DNA of 64,000 nt. Source: Obelidium mucronatum. Taxonomy: Eukaryota > Chytridiomycota > Chytridiomycetes > Chytridiales > Chytriomycetaceae. Positions 43,495 to 55,781 of this stretch are shown here, piece after piece. Each line of letters begins with the position of its first letter. Within the stretch, counting starts at the first letter, position 1. The notes under the pieces were generated by a model. It ran no database searches. It was not told the DNA's origin and saw only the letters and a list, made by a program, of their open reading frames with translations. The position numbers were made by a program, and so were the translations under genes. The stretch covers positions 124,001-188,000 of the forward strand of contig JAIVFH010000044.1 in the NCBI GenBank assembly GCA_025765595.1, written 5' to 3'.

Positions 43495-45598
43495 ATGACG
43501 CAGCTCATCTCAACAAAAACTACAACCACAACGACGGTTACCGGTCCAAATGGAACCACCAAAACAACCGTAATCAAAACCGTGACGTCTACTGCAGCCT
43601 CAGCTTCGGGCGGAAGCTCGGATCAATCAGTCTCTGAGTTCATTGACTCATTCAACCTAGAATACGAAAGCAAGCATAAAGCATTCGAAAATAACTTTTG
43701 GGCAACGAAAATGAACTTGGCTGGAAATAGCTCTGAAGACTTGGCTCGGACAAAGAATGAGTTGGACCAGTTCCTGGGAAGTGTTGAAAACCTTGAGAAG
43801 GTAAATATCACGACTATTGCAGTACACTATGAACAACCTCTGAACGCCGAATAAAAGGTGAACGGATTCCTGGCAAGACCAGACTTGACTGCCGATGAAC
43901 GCAAGACGCTGCTGATTTTCCAAAGGACATTCAAGTGCTACATCATCACCAATCCAGAGGGAGTAACCCTTCGTGAAGAGCTGAATGCCCTTGAAGCCAA
44001 ACTTGCTGAAGACCGTCGCGCAATGAAGCTTGGCTATGTGAACCCGGAAAATGGGGAATTCGTTGCCGCTTCAACTGTCCAACTCATGACTCTTATCCGT
44101 TCATCAGAGAATGAGGCGTTAAGAAAGAGCTGCTATGAAGGTCTTCGCTCTATTGGGCCCTTTATTGCACCACAGTTTATCGAAATCGTCAACAAGAGAA
44201 ATAAGCTTGCTCGGCTCCTTGGGTTTGTGGACTTTTATGATTACAAGGTCTGTTATTTGCCAGAACCAGCTTTATTCTTCCCTTTTTATGGTATTAATGG
44301 ATGCTTGATAGGTACAAGCAGCTGAAGGCTTCGGCAAGGCAACTCTATTCCCTATTCTCGAAACTCTGGTTCAACGTGCACGCCCAATTCTTGACGACAC
44401 GCTTGAAAAACTCGCCAATGAGAAAGGTGCTGATGCGTTGAAGCCATGGAACACGTCTTTTGCACTTGCTGGTTCTCTTGCAAAGGAAAAGGATCCTTAC
44501 TTCCCATTCGAAACTGCTGTGAATGCCTGGGCGCGATCCTTCGCTGCTTTGGGAATCAAGTACGAAGGCGCCACGATGCAGCTCGATCTTTGTGACAGGA
44601 AGGGAAAATACTCCAACGGATTCTGCCACTGGCCACAACCCGCTTGGACTTCGTCTAAGCGCGGATGGGTTCCCTCGCAAGCCAACTTCACTTCACTCGC
44701 CACTCCTGGACAAGTCGGAAGTGGTCTTAATGCTTTGGTCACGCTCATGCATGAAGGCGGTCACGCAGCGCATTTCGCAAACGTTCGTCAACCTTCCCCT
44801 CTGTTTTCCCAAGAACGCGCCCCAACATCCATTCCATATGCCGAGAACCAATCCATGTTTTTGGATAGTCTTGTTGGAGACGCTGCCTGGCTTGCCAGAT
44901 ATGCATACAGCAAAGACGGACAAGTGATTCCCTGGGAACTGATTGAAAAGGAGATCCAAACAATGCACACGTACAAGATTTTCCGTCTTACGGCTCTCTG
45001 CTCAACAGTCATGTATGAGCGCAAGCTTTATGAAGTTCCTGAGGCGGAATTGACTCCTGAAGCTTTGTTTGCTCTTGCTGATGCCACTGAAATTGAAGTT
45101 CAAGGGATTATGTCTGGTCGTCCTTTGCTTGCTGTTCCACACCCACTCACTGATGAATCCGCGGCGTACATGCATGGATATGTTATGGCTGAAATGGCCG
45201 TCTTCCAAACCAGAAAGCACTTTTTGAAAAAGTATGGCACCATTGTTGACAACCCACAAATCGGTGAGGACCTCAAGAGCGTATACTGGGTTCCCGGGAA
45301 CAGTCGAATGTTTTTGGATTTGGTCAAGGAGATGACTGGAGAAGAGCTTTCTGGAGACGCGTGGCTGGAAGCGTTGAGGGTTCCAACTGAAGTAAAGATT
45401 GCCAGTGAAAAGGCAGCCTACTTTGAGGCTTTGGAAAAGGGCCCCAAGTTCCAGCCAACTGAGAATGTCGACTTGGATATGCGGGTGATTTTGGTTCATG
45501 GAGATGAGGTCATCAGTGACAGCAGTAAATTGGAAGGCGGTTTGACACAAGCGTGTGACATCTTTAAGACGTGGATTGGACAAAACTTTTCCTCTTGA
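43495..45598 (+). CDS. M3-family metallopeptidase (oligopeptidase-like)
   Basis: Exons are 43495-43800, 43858-44247 and 44312-45598, with introns of 57 and 64 bp; about 660 residues. The zinc-binding HExxH motif is LMHEGGHAAHF (about residue 445) and is followed by ENQSMFLDSL with the third-ligand Glu region, as in M3 peptidases. The N-terminal 45 residues are Thr/Ser-rich, and the rest is helical, as expected for the clam-shell fold of oligoendopeptidases. It would degrade short peptides in the cytosol; no signal peptide is seen. HEGGH instead of the HEFGH common in thimet-type members points to an OligoF-like or uncharacterised subgroup. Confidence 0.85.
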
Positions 45599-45781
45599 AT
45601 ATTCAGCAAAAAGAATACTACAGCGCACAATTCCAAAGCGCTTCAAGAAGACAAGAGTAGCGCTGTTTTTTTTAACGTTTGTCGCGTCTCTCATTAAAAA
45701 TAAAACTCATTCCTTAACAAGCTGGGATTAATGGAAATTAATACTGTTTTTATTGTTTTGCTGCATATCAAAAAAATACAA

Positions 45782-48700
45782 TTAACTGCATTGACCATTT
45801 CCACCAAAACCAGAACTTCCTTTTATTCTCCAAATTTCGACATCGTTTGCATCATACAGAGCAATCGTCGCATTCAGGACTGGATCAGTTTGAATGCACA
45901 AATACCGTGACTGTATATCCATAGTCGCATGATTTGTGACACCTACAATCGTCCCATTCACAAACATGACAATATTTCCGTCCTTTTGATACGATAAAAG
46001 AGTATCAATAGACATGTCAGGGGTATCAGATGTCCAGATGACTTGTTCTTTGAATCGAATCGTTCCTCGATATAACACTAAATTGCTCGGAATCTTTTCC
46101 GTGTTTTTACTTGCTGTGCGGGAGTTTATCATAAGAAGCTGCAATTTGCAACACACCATTAAACACGCTCTCGATACTCACTTGTCCAGGTCAAATAGAA
46201 ATCTTGAAGATTCATATATGCCAGAAAGCCCAGCGTTTCTCCTGGCAATAGACAGGTTCTGTTTTGCCCATTGATTGGTGGCCGGGTGTGGCCAAGTTGG
46301 ACATTCGTTCCAATCCGCGATAAGTTTGTTGCATTCGAAAATATGTTGGACGCAGCGTCACTTGGTTTCTCAATCGTTCCATCAGATGTCCAAAGGATCC
46401 TCTCGGTTTCTCCAAAAAGGGCAAGCGTACCATTTCGACGCAAGCATAATTGTGAGGATTTGATTGACATATTGAATGGAACGAGTGAGATGTTGGTTTC
46501 ACGCTGATCCAGCTCGACAAGGCGCAGAGATCGATCCATCCCATACTTGAAATACATTGCCCCAGATGATAGCCGTTCGGTACCAGTATTCCAGATATCC
46601 TTTTTAATTCTAACCGCAGTTCCCTGATAAATTTTCAAATTCCCATTTACTGCAAAGAGTTGGTCATGGATCAGCAACGAAAGCATAATTCGCAAGTTCC
46701 AATGTTGATATACCTGTTAGACTCAGGAATATGTCTTTGACGCTCATGTACTGACACGGTCGCATAGTATCCCCAGGAAGCATGCAAGAAACGGATTCAT
46801 TACCAACTGTGATTGCATGCCCCACAAGACCACAAGCATCGCCCCCGAATCCACTGAACCCATTTGTTGACGGATTCTTCCAGACTCGTTTCCATTCGTT
46901 ATCCGACACAATATCCAACAAAGCAAGATAGCCCCTTTCACTGACGCAAAAGTGCGTACTTCTCTTAGCTTGTGATGCACTTGAATTTGTGATGGAATCA
47001 GCGTTCATGAGTTCCTGCAACGAATCGTAAAAAACCAGGCGACCCGCGGGCTCAAAGCTGAATCGAGGCGATTTTCGAATCCCATGGCTGATTTGCGCAC
47101 TCCAAAGAATTGTCGACTTGTTTCCTACTTGATGACGCAAGAACAGGTTTCCTTCGGCTGTGTGAAAAAAGAAGAAGCCGTTTAGAACACTGTTTCCTCG
47201 AAACCTGATTACAAAAAAAAACAAGGAAAGAAAAGAAACAACCAAACCTGTCATATTCATACTATAGTCTCCCGATCGAAGTGATTGACATGGGATGAAG
47301 CTTTCCCCGCGCTGCATACACGAAAACTTTTCGCCTTCAAGCGATGTTTTGTAATGACCCAACACAGATGCCATTCCAGGAGACCGACATGAAGCAGCTC
47401 CAAATCCACTGAAAGTTCTGTTCTTCAGTGGAAGGGACCAGACAGTCGTGTGATTGTTCAAGAGAACCAGGTCGCCAGTCTCAACCAAACAGAATCTAGA
47501 GTTTGGTAAACCGCGAGTAAAGTCGCCCGAAGTAGCTCCAGGAATGGATTGATTGTGGAATATCCCAACGGTGCCGTCTTCGTGGTATTGGAAGTTTGCA
47601 TTTCCAGAAAGGGGGGATGTAATTGTCCATATCAACGAAGTGAGGTCGTTGCTGGGAGACCCTCGCCGTAATTCAATGCTTGAAAATTCTAAGATAGTGA
47701 TTAGAACGCTTCAGTTGCACCATCACCAAACCTGTCATATTCAAGAAGTATTCTCCAATCCGCAAGTATTGGCAGGGGTTCATCACAGCCCCGCGACTCA
47801 GGCATCGAGCGTAAAGCGCGTAGGGTTCATTATGTTGCTCCATATCGATTCCTGTGTCACCGTTGTGCAAATACACTGTCTCATACGTTATAAGAGGAAT
47901 AACGTCTAATGGGGCCTTTCTGACAATATCCGCCAGGTAACCCACAGCACCGCATGATTCATTGGATGGGTTTCGGTTAAATCCAATTGAAATTCCTTGC
48001 GATGACCAGATAAACTCAAAGTTGGTGCGATTGTAGACGCCAAAGTAACCATCAGAATGCAAACATAAGAAGCAATTGACTGATCCGTTCCGTACATCAG
48101 ATGCATGCAACACAGTTTCATCATTTTGAGACCATACATCGACGACTTCAATATTTCCGTTTGGGTGGTATTGTAAGACTGCATGATTATACATCGTCAC
48201 AGAAACCTGCTCCTCGGATGAATACCATAAAATATTGTTCCCAGTCTGATTCTGCAGTACAAAGATGCCGTTGTTTTTTGGCCTCCATAATTGATAGCCA
48301 GCCAGTTGAATTCCCAACCAACCAATACTTGATCCTGGCGGTACACATATCATTCCATCAATCTCTATTGCGAAACTGTGCAATCCATCATTGAAATAAA
48401 ACATTGTTGTAGAGAGCACGGAAAGGTCTAAGGTGTGTTGATACGAGTAATCTGGTTGAGGCAGTTTGACTAGTCCGGCTGATATGTAATCAAAACTGAT
48501 GCAGTAGGTTAGGACCGCCGGGTTTGTTGAAAATGTGCTGATTGTTTCGTTTCTCAGGTGCACCGTTAGGGAGGCCGAATCATCCGTAGATGTCATAGTC
48601 AATTTGTAATCTTGATTACGATCCATTGTTCCACCACCCGCTGTGAATAAAAGACGGTCTGGGGCCCCGATTGGCCCGCTGTACAGTCCAATATTTGCAT

Positions 48701-51700
48701 CCTCTGTTTGAAAAGCTTCATTTAATAATTGTAGGGGTGGGAAGGCAGGCAAACATTACCTGTCAACTTCAAATACTTTGAACCAAATCTTATATATTGG
48801 CAGTAGCTGACGGAAACATTTGGTGAAAGACACATGCCCACTGTATAAGTATCTTCAATCCATGGACTCCCCACCGGCCCACAATCCGAGGTATCCCCAA
48901 ATACCGGATAGCTCCATTTCCGCTCCGAGTCAATAAAAATAGAAAACTCCCCTGATGAGTGGATACAAACAGCATTGGCACCTTGAACGTCTTCTGTCAG
49001 ATAAAAAAGCACGGGCAGCCAAGGATTTCGAATTTCCACATATCCATCCAAGCTGAAAAGCAAGTAGCTAAATTTGCCCAAGGAAAGAGATCGCCACACT
49101 TCCCGACTCGATGGCAGGGATGGATTGCCGATTGACCGTACCAAAGCGCCATCCTCTAAGAAATTCATGTCAATTTCATTAACCCCAGATACTGAATGGC
49201 TTACCATCCATCCATATATATGACTCGCCAGATCGCATGTACTGGCACGGTTTCAACATCGCACCAGGCTTTAAACAGGTCAACTGCTCGTTGACAAACC
49301 ATCCAATGGATCCACAACCGTTATACCACCCAGATGCACCCGAGGACTGCCAAATAACATCAAAGCGATCAAAAAGCGTTAGTTTCCCTTCTGGCGTCAA
49401 ACACAAGTCTGTAGCAGGCTTGTTCAAAGTCAACAGCCCCGTTTCTGAGATGACTCGCTGGTGACCGTCATATAGAACCAAGTTTCCATCGGTTTGGAAG
49501 GCAAACTTGTAGTCCAGAGACGGTGGGTGTCCTTGATGTCCAGTACTCCAAATCAATGATCCAGCAGTCTCGCTGTTACTAGAGAATATTTTTAAATTGG
49601 AGTCATGGTCCAGAAAAGCATAGTAGTCGCCAGTCTTCAACATTTGACAGGTCTTGAGAGTAGTTCCAGGAAGAATACAGCCACTAGCTGTACCGTTGTG
49701 GAATCGAGGCTTTCCAACATCTTGAAGAGACTCGCACTCAAGCGTAAATCCAGAGTTTCTCCGGTTTCGATTCACGCTTCTGGGATTACTCCATACAATG
49801 TCAAGAAAACTCTTGCGATACACTGTTAAAGATCCTTCGCTGTCAAGACAAAGACGACTGGCGTTCGCGAAGAGTATCGATGAAGAAGAACCTCTCATTG
49901 GTTGTAATCTAAACCCAACCCCAATGTTTCCGTTCACGTCGAAATCCAAAAAATAAGCACGCGATTCACTCTGGGGTAATCCAGCGTTCCATACACGCTT
50001 TGATTTGTCCCATTCAAACCCCTCATAAATAGCAAGATCGCCCGTTTCTGAAAGAATCAGTCAATTCAAGATGAATGCCACCAAAAAGAAATGCTTTATA
50101 CCACCTTCAACCACGAAAAAAAAGTCGCCTCTACGCATATACTGGCAGACTTCCATTCTTTCCGAAGGTCGCAAGCAAATAGCCGGTTGATCCATCTCAG
50201 GAATAACCATTTCCACAGTTCCAACAGGTCGGCACAGATTCCCTCCAAACCCATAGAACCCCGGTTGAGTTGGAAATACCCATAAAGCTTGACTGGAGCT
50301 ATTATGTACCGAAAGCTTCGGCCAATAAGGCGCCTGATAGATTCCCAGATCTGCACCTGAAGGTGTGCCCAACAGCGATACTCGAAGACACAAGGCATCC
50401 CCGCCAGAGAAAGGAAACCGAAAACTATTCCTGGCAATTCCATCTGCGTCAGTAACAAGAAGCTCGCCATCATCCTTGAATGACAATGTATAATCGCCGA
50501 AACGTTGACGAGCAAAGCCAGCATGCCATACAACTTTTTGATTTTCGTCTCTAAGAACAACATTTCCGGCCAATTCACCCGAACCTGTGTTGTGTAATTG
50601 TCAGGTACAGCTTCCACAATCCAAAACTCATCAAAAATACCTTCGACACTCAGACTCCTATACCAAACTACAACCCCCCTTAAATCATTAAGACTCTTGT
50701 ATAGTCCTGAAAATCGCCTTGTATACATCTTCTTATAACTAACCACCAGGGCGGTGCTTGTAGTGACAGTCATTCCTCGAAACAAACATCTAGTCTCCCA
50801 GGATCCACTTCCCATCATCCATGTGTTCCCATACAAAGAATCGGCCTCCAAAGGAGATTCTATAGTCTTGCGAGGACGGAACCCAAAATATTCTATTTCA
50901 AGTAAAGGCCAGACTTCAAGTCGATGTTTTGGAAATGAGCTAAAAATCGGTTCTCTTGCTGAATCACCAATGGTCAAAAACATGTATGAGGGATTCTTTA
51001 ACGGGTATTTTGTCAGTGAGCTCCCATCTTCCCTCTTGATGCTGAGAGAGTCCCCCGAAAAGAGAAGCGAGTACTTTTCAACATCAGCCCCATTAAAACC
51101 AGTTGTGAATATTCGCGAAAAATTCTGTATGTACATGACGAGATTGCCATCACCTTTTTTTGTTGTCGTTTGAAAGATCAGAAATTAGAACGGTTGGAAA
51201 ATATGGAAGTTGGAAAACTCACGTTGCATCAACAGAGAAAGTCCCTGGTAGTAAATGTACTGGCACGAGAGAATACTTTCTCCAGGAAGTAAATGTACAT
51301 TTGATTTATCGATTGGGCTATGGGCAGGAAGGTATTCAATACTTTCGCACAAGTCCAATCCAGCGATAACACTCGGCATAGAATAGAGTCCACCAGTGGT
51401 CGATTGAATACAAGAAAACAGGCTAGATGAGTTCAGAATTGGATCTGACCAAGTAAACGATGTTCCTCCGTTCGGGCTTGATATAGAAATTGAAGAAGTC
51501 GTGTCAAATGAGAAGGAGTAATCCTTCGGCTGGTTTCCTGAGGCACCCATAGTCCAAAGAACATTATCTCCTTCACGAAGCACTAAATTACCAGCCAAAT
51601 CTCCCGAAGCTGTTCGAAGGCGGCAGTTTTGTTCACTTTGTTGCAGAGGATGATACAAATAAATAGAAAGTCCTCACTTTGCATCATAAGAGTATGATTT

Positions 51701-52354
51701 CCGAGGATCAAATACTGACACGGTCCAATCCGCTGCTTTGGGAAGCAAAAGTCGCCATTCTGTCGCCGCATCATCAAACCAATATCCTCACAGATGTGAA
51801 ATCCAAAATTAGAACTTGGCAGATTCATGTACCACACGTCCCCAGCCAAGCCAAAAGTAGAGTCCGAATATACACAGAGATCTCGGCCAAAGACGGGATA
51901 GGTGAGTGCAGTGATTACGACCCCATTTGGGTCAATAATCGAGAGTGATTCGTTGCCGTGGCGTAAGACATATCCATCAGAGTAGTAGTCCACTGGTATA
52001 TTCGTAGTCCATAATGGACGTGGTCTACTGGTTGCGGGATCTGAGAAGTACAAGGCCAGGTTGGCATCGCCTATTGCTTGACGTCAAACTCAAAACACCC
52101 AAAAAAGACCAACCAGCCTCACGTTGCATAACCAAGTAAGAGTAGTCAGCGAGTAGATATTGACATGGTCGCAGCTCTGAATTCGCTGGAATGCATTGAC
52201 CAACATTCTGTAGTGTGGGGCAGTCAGCAACCCCATGGATGCTGGGTATCGGTTGAAGCACTGAACTTGGTCTCCACGGCTCTGGAACTCTTGGTGCAGT
52301 ATGCCCGTAGGCCTTCACAGAAGCCACAAGGCTGATAATATTCAAAAGCAACAT
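45782..52354 (-). CDS. Secreted multi-module bulb-type (B) lectin-like protein
   Basis: One gene, about 12 exons, with an intron after nearly every module. It starts with ATG at 52354 and a signal peptide (MLLLNIISLVASVKAYG). Each module of roughly 150-200 residues ends or begins with a C-x2-PG...CQY(M/L)...GDY-type block, seen near 52180, 51710, 51260, 50770 (degenerate), 50150, 49650, 49250, 48800, 47770, 47290, 46760 and 46210. Modules carry mannose-binding-lectin-like strands such as TDGNLVLYDG (near 49480), VWSLPLKN and ILWSAQI. N-glycosylation sites are frequent. The last exon ends at 45782. Carbohydrate binding at the surface or outside the cell is the likely role; a target is not inferable. 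Exact exon limits need transcript data. Confidence 0.75.
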
Positions 52355-52413
52355 TTCACAATTTCCTGCAAGCCAGCCACACGCTGATTTATTAATATCT
52401 TGGTTCAAGAAAG

Positions 52414-52556
52414 TCACTCCTGACCCTCAAGCAACTTCAAACTCGCACCACCACCCGTCGAAACGTGAGAAAACCTGTCCTCACGCCCAGTCTTGGCAAC
52501 AGCCGTAGCAGCGTCACCACCACCAATAATCGTCGTAACTGACGTCGATTTTACAA
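52414..52556 (-). pseudogene. Phosphoglycerate kinase C-terminal fragment
   Basis: The minus strand encodes [17 protein letters not shown] and then [18 protein letters not shown] followed by a stop. This is the unmistakable C-terminal part of phosphoglycerate kinase, including the STGGGAS motif near the nucleotide site. The normal last ten or so residues are absent, and no other PGK exon (for example the NGPMGVFE region) is seen upstream within the window. It is most likely an isolated fragment left by duplication, lying 60 bp from the start of the lectin gene. Confidence 0.75.
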
Positions 52557-52569
52557 CCAAGTAAGACAA

Positions 52570-53111
52570 ATCTGCAGTTATCATGACGCTAGGGAAATTC
52601 AAAAGAACTTTTTGAGTAATCCAAGGGTTTATATAGGATCCTGGATCTGTGGGTTTCATGGAGTATTTCCACATCAGTGTGTCGTTTTTGAAGTTTTTTG
52701 ATGACGGCGTCAAAGTATTGGGGCGCTTTCCTCCAAGCTCCGATAGTTGCATCCACCGTGGACATTGATTTTTAACAGGCTTCCGTGTAATGGAACGGGA
52801 TAATTGAGTCTCCAAAGACTGGATGTGTTCTTGGGAAGACACCTCCAAACATCAAAACTGCATATCCAGGCGAGGCAAGAGAGAGTCTTGAATAGGTCAT
52901 TTTCTTTATCGATATGAAGGATGAGAGATGTTTCGATACCAGAGTAGGCCTTGTCTTTGAGGGACGGGAGATATGTTTGAAGGGTTCTTAAGAAAGTCGT
53001 TTGCGTCAAAGAATTGTTTGATCTTTTGACTTCTTTTGATATTGGGCAAATAACAGGGCAAATAAACAATATCCACTTGCGTTTGAGTGCCAACGTGCTG
53101 CACTTAGTCAA
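52570..53111 (-). other. Unrecognised, probably degenerate coding remnant
   Basis: Two overlapping minus-strand frames carry coding-like sequence (AYSGIETSLILHIDKEND near 52930, and in another frame [15 protein letters not shown] near 52730), with frame changes between them. I do not recognise the family. It may be a pseudogene fused to the PGK fragment. Confidence 0.3.
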
Positions 53112-53310
53112 GCTTATTCAGAAATTCATTGCAGAGATCCAATCTTGCACAGCCACATTTATTTACATATTTATACGGACCCGAAGAGGCGGAGCCGCTC
53201 GAAAACAAGTGAATCTCATAATTTCAACTGTGCTTATTCAGCCCTCAAGAAATCACAGTCTTGGCGAACAACAATTTTCAACCCGAAAAAAGAAACAAAA
53301 CAAAAAACAA

Positions 53311-55345
53311 ATGAGTGGATTTCTTGTTTCCGACGAACGACCAACATCAACGCCTTCAACAGCAACTGTTGAAATTGCGTCTGTCTCGGAGTCCTCAACT
53401 GTGGGCCTTATGCTGAGCTGGAAGGACCTCGGCTACTCTGTCAAGGACAAGAGCATCTTGGCTGGTCTGAGTGGATCAGTGGCGCCTGGCCAAGTCCTTG
53501 CAGTGATGGGTCCCAGTGGTGCCGGAAAGAGTACTTTCTTGGTGAGTATCACTGGCAGTCTTGCCGTTGCTTCATTGGATCAATATTAATATCTGTTTTT
53601 AAAGGATGTGATCGCAGGACGTAAGGGAAACGCCGGAACAATGCACGGCAAAGTCATGCTCAACGGAACCGAGCGTCCAATGAAAAAGTACTCTTCGTAT
53701 GTTACCCAGGACGACTCTCTGATTGGCTGCTTTACTGTCCGCGAAACCGTTCGCTGGGCTGTGGAGCTCAATTTGCCAACGTACGGCAAGAAGGAAAGAG
53801 AAGAGAAGGTGAACGAACTTTTGGCTCAATTTGGATTGATGAAGTGTGCTGATCACGTTGTGGGTGATGCTATTTTGAGAGGCATCTCTGGTGGAGAAAA
53901 ACGTCGTCTTTCCATCGCCATTCAGTTGGTTAAGGAACCAAAGGTGATTTTCTTGGATGAACCCACTTCGGGTTTGGACAGTGCGGCGTCGTTCAAGGTT
54001 ATGGAGGCTATCAAAGATCTTGGTGAGTGATCGTCCTTTTTATCTGTTGAAAGCATTTGCTTACAGTCAACCTTCAGCCAAGCGCAGAAACTGTACGGTC
54101 GTTTGCTCAATTCATCAGCCAAGTCCATCCACATACTCTCTCTTTGACAAGGTCCTCTTTTTGGCCCGTGGAAACACAGTCTACTTTGGCGAAAACAAAG
54201 ACATCGAAGCTGAGTATTTTAAATCAGTTGGATATGAAATCCCGTTGCACATGAACGTTCCTGACGCTGTCTTGGACCACATCAACGTCGACTTCTTGGG
54301 AGATGAGAAACTCGCCGATACTCGCATCAACCACTTTGTTGAATCTTGGGACAAGTCCGAGAACCGCACGCAAGTTATTTCCCAAGTTGATTTGGAGGTC
54401 ACCAAGGGAAGCACTCCTTCCACAACCGATGCTGGCATGGTCATTGGCGGTGGCGACTACACCCACAACTTTTTCAAGCAAGTTGAAATCTTGACCCGTA
54501 GAAACTTTGCCAACGCAATCAAGAACATTTTGCTCTTCTGGGTTCGCCTTGCAATGTACCTCGCCATGGCTATTCTTATGGGAACTACTTGGTGGCGTAT
54601 GAGCTTGAACCAGAATACTGTTCAAGACAGATTCTCTGCCATCTTCTTTGCGATTGCATTCCTGGCATTCATGTCTGTCGCGGGTATCCCAGCCATTCTC
54701 GAAGAACGAGCCGTTTTTTATCGAGAACGCATGAACAGAACGTACCGTGTGGGTGCCTATGTCGTTGCTAACACGCTCGTTTCTCTGCCATTTGTCTTTT
54801 TGATTGCGATTGGTTTCTCCCTCCCGGCGTACTGGATGATGGGAATGAACCCTGGAGCATCCAACTTCTTTACTTTCGTTGCTTACTTGTGGTTGGCGCT
54901 TTACGTTGCCGAATCCATGGTTATTCTCCTTGCTGCGATTTTCCCAATCTTTGTGGCCGCATTGACACTTGCCAGTTTCTTCAACGGTCTCGAAATGGTC
55001 ACTCAAGGTTACTTTGTGCGTCGTCAGAATATCCCAGCGTTTTGGAGATATGGATTCCATTACTGGAACTACCAAAAGTGGTCCTGGGAGGCTTTGATTG
55101 CAAACGAGTTTGTGGGGCTTACTTTCGATTGTAATCCGAACCCATCTGGAAAAGCTGGCTGTTTCTGTTCGATTCCTTCCAGTTTGGGGCCAGATGCTTG
55201 TACTTTTTCGGGAGAGGATATTATCGCAGAGTATGGATACACGGATTATTCGTACTGGAAGAGTGCGGTTTGTTTGGTTGCGTTGATTGTGTTTTTTAGA
55301 TTGGCCTTCTATGTGACTTTGCGTGTCAAGAAACCAAAGGTGTAA
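53311..55345 (+). CDS. ABCG-subfamily (WBC) half-transporter
   Basis: Exons are 53311-53541, 53605-54022 and 54078-55345, with introns of 63 and 55 bp; about 638 residues. The N-terminal ATPase domain has Walker A GPSGAGKS (about 68-75), signature ISGGEKRR, Walker B VIFLDEPTSGLDS and an H-loop in CSIHQPSPSTYSLFDKV. The C-terminal half has about six membrane segments, and a Cys-containing external loop (CNPNPSGKAGCFCSIP) before the last one, as in ABCG proteins. Half-transporters act as dimers and export lipids, sterols or drugs; the substrate cannot be told. The nucleotide-binding domain precedes the membrane domain, as is typical for ABCG. Confidence 0.93.
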
Positions 55346-55781
55346 ACACTGAAAAATAAACAACAGCATTTGAAATAAAAAAGAAAGGATGCGTTCCGTG
55401 ATTGTCATTGATTGCAATATAAAATGGTCGAACTAATCCAGAAATAATCTGGTTTTCGTTCGACAGGAATAACGAAGTTCATTGAGGACACTAGATAATA
55501 TTTTCTGAACACTCATAGAGAGAATGCAAGTGAATTTGAACCTCACGATAATGTCACCGCAATAGGCCAATTCGCAAATGAGAGTACTTGAAGCTCTGTT
55601 TTAGTTTAACCTGGCCTCGAGAGACAGTCGAACTGCCAAGACAGTGAAGATGCACACTCCACGCAACTCCAATGAGAGACGCCGGCAAAGAGGAGCCAAA
55701 GAGGAGCCGACAAATCACATTTTTTCACATTTTTTCTTTTCTCTTTTTTGCCCCCTCGCCGCTCCCGAAATTCTTCCAAAC
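55346..55781. other. Intergenic, no gene seen
   Basis: 436 bp between the ABC transporter stop and the GH19 gene ATG. AATAAAC near 55360 may serve as the ABC gene's polyadenylation signal. An in-frame upstream ATG at 55650 could lengthen the GH19 protein by 44 residues, but 55782 fits the paralogues better. Confidence 0.4.

Noticed and set aside
54224..55417. A 397-codon minus-strand frame across the ABC transporter
   Set aside because: It overlaps the well-supported ABCG membrane domain exon in antisense and shows no domain or splice context of its own.
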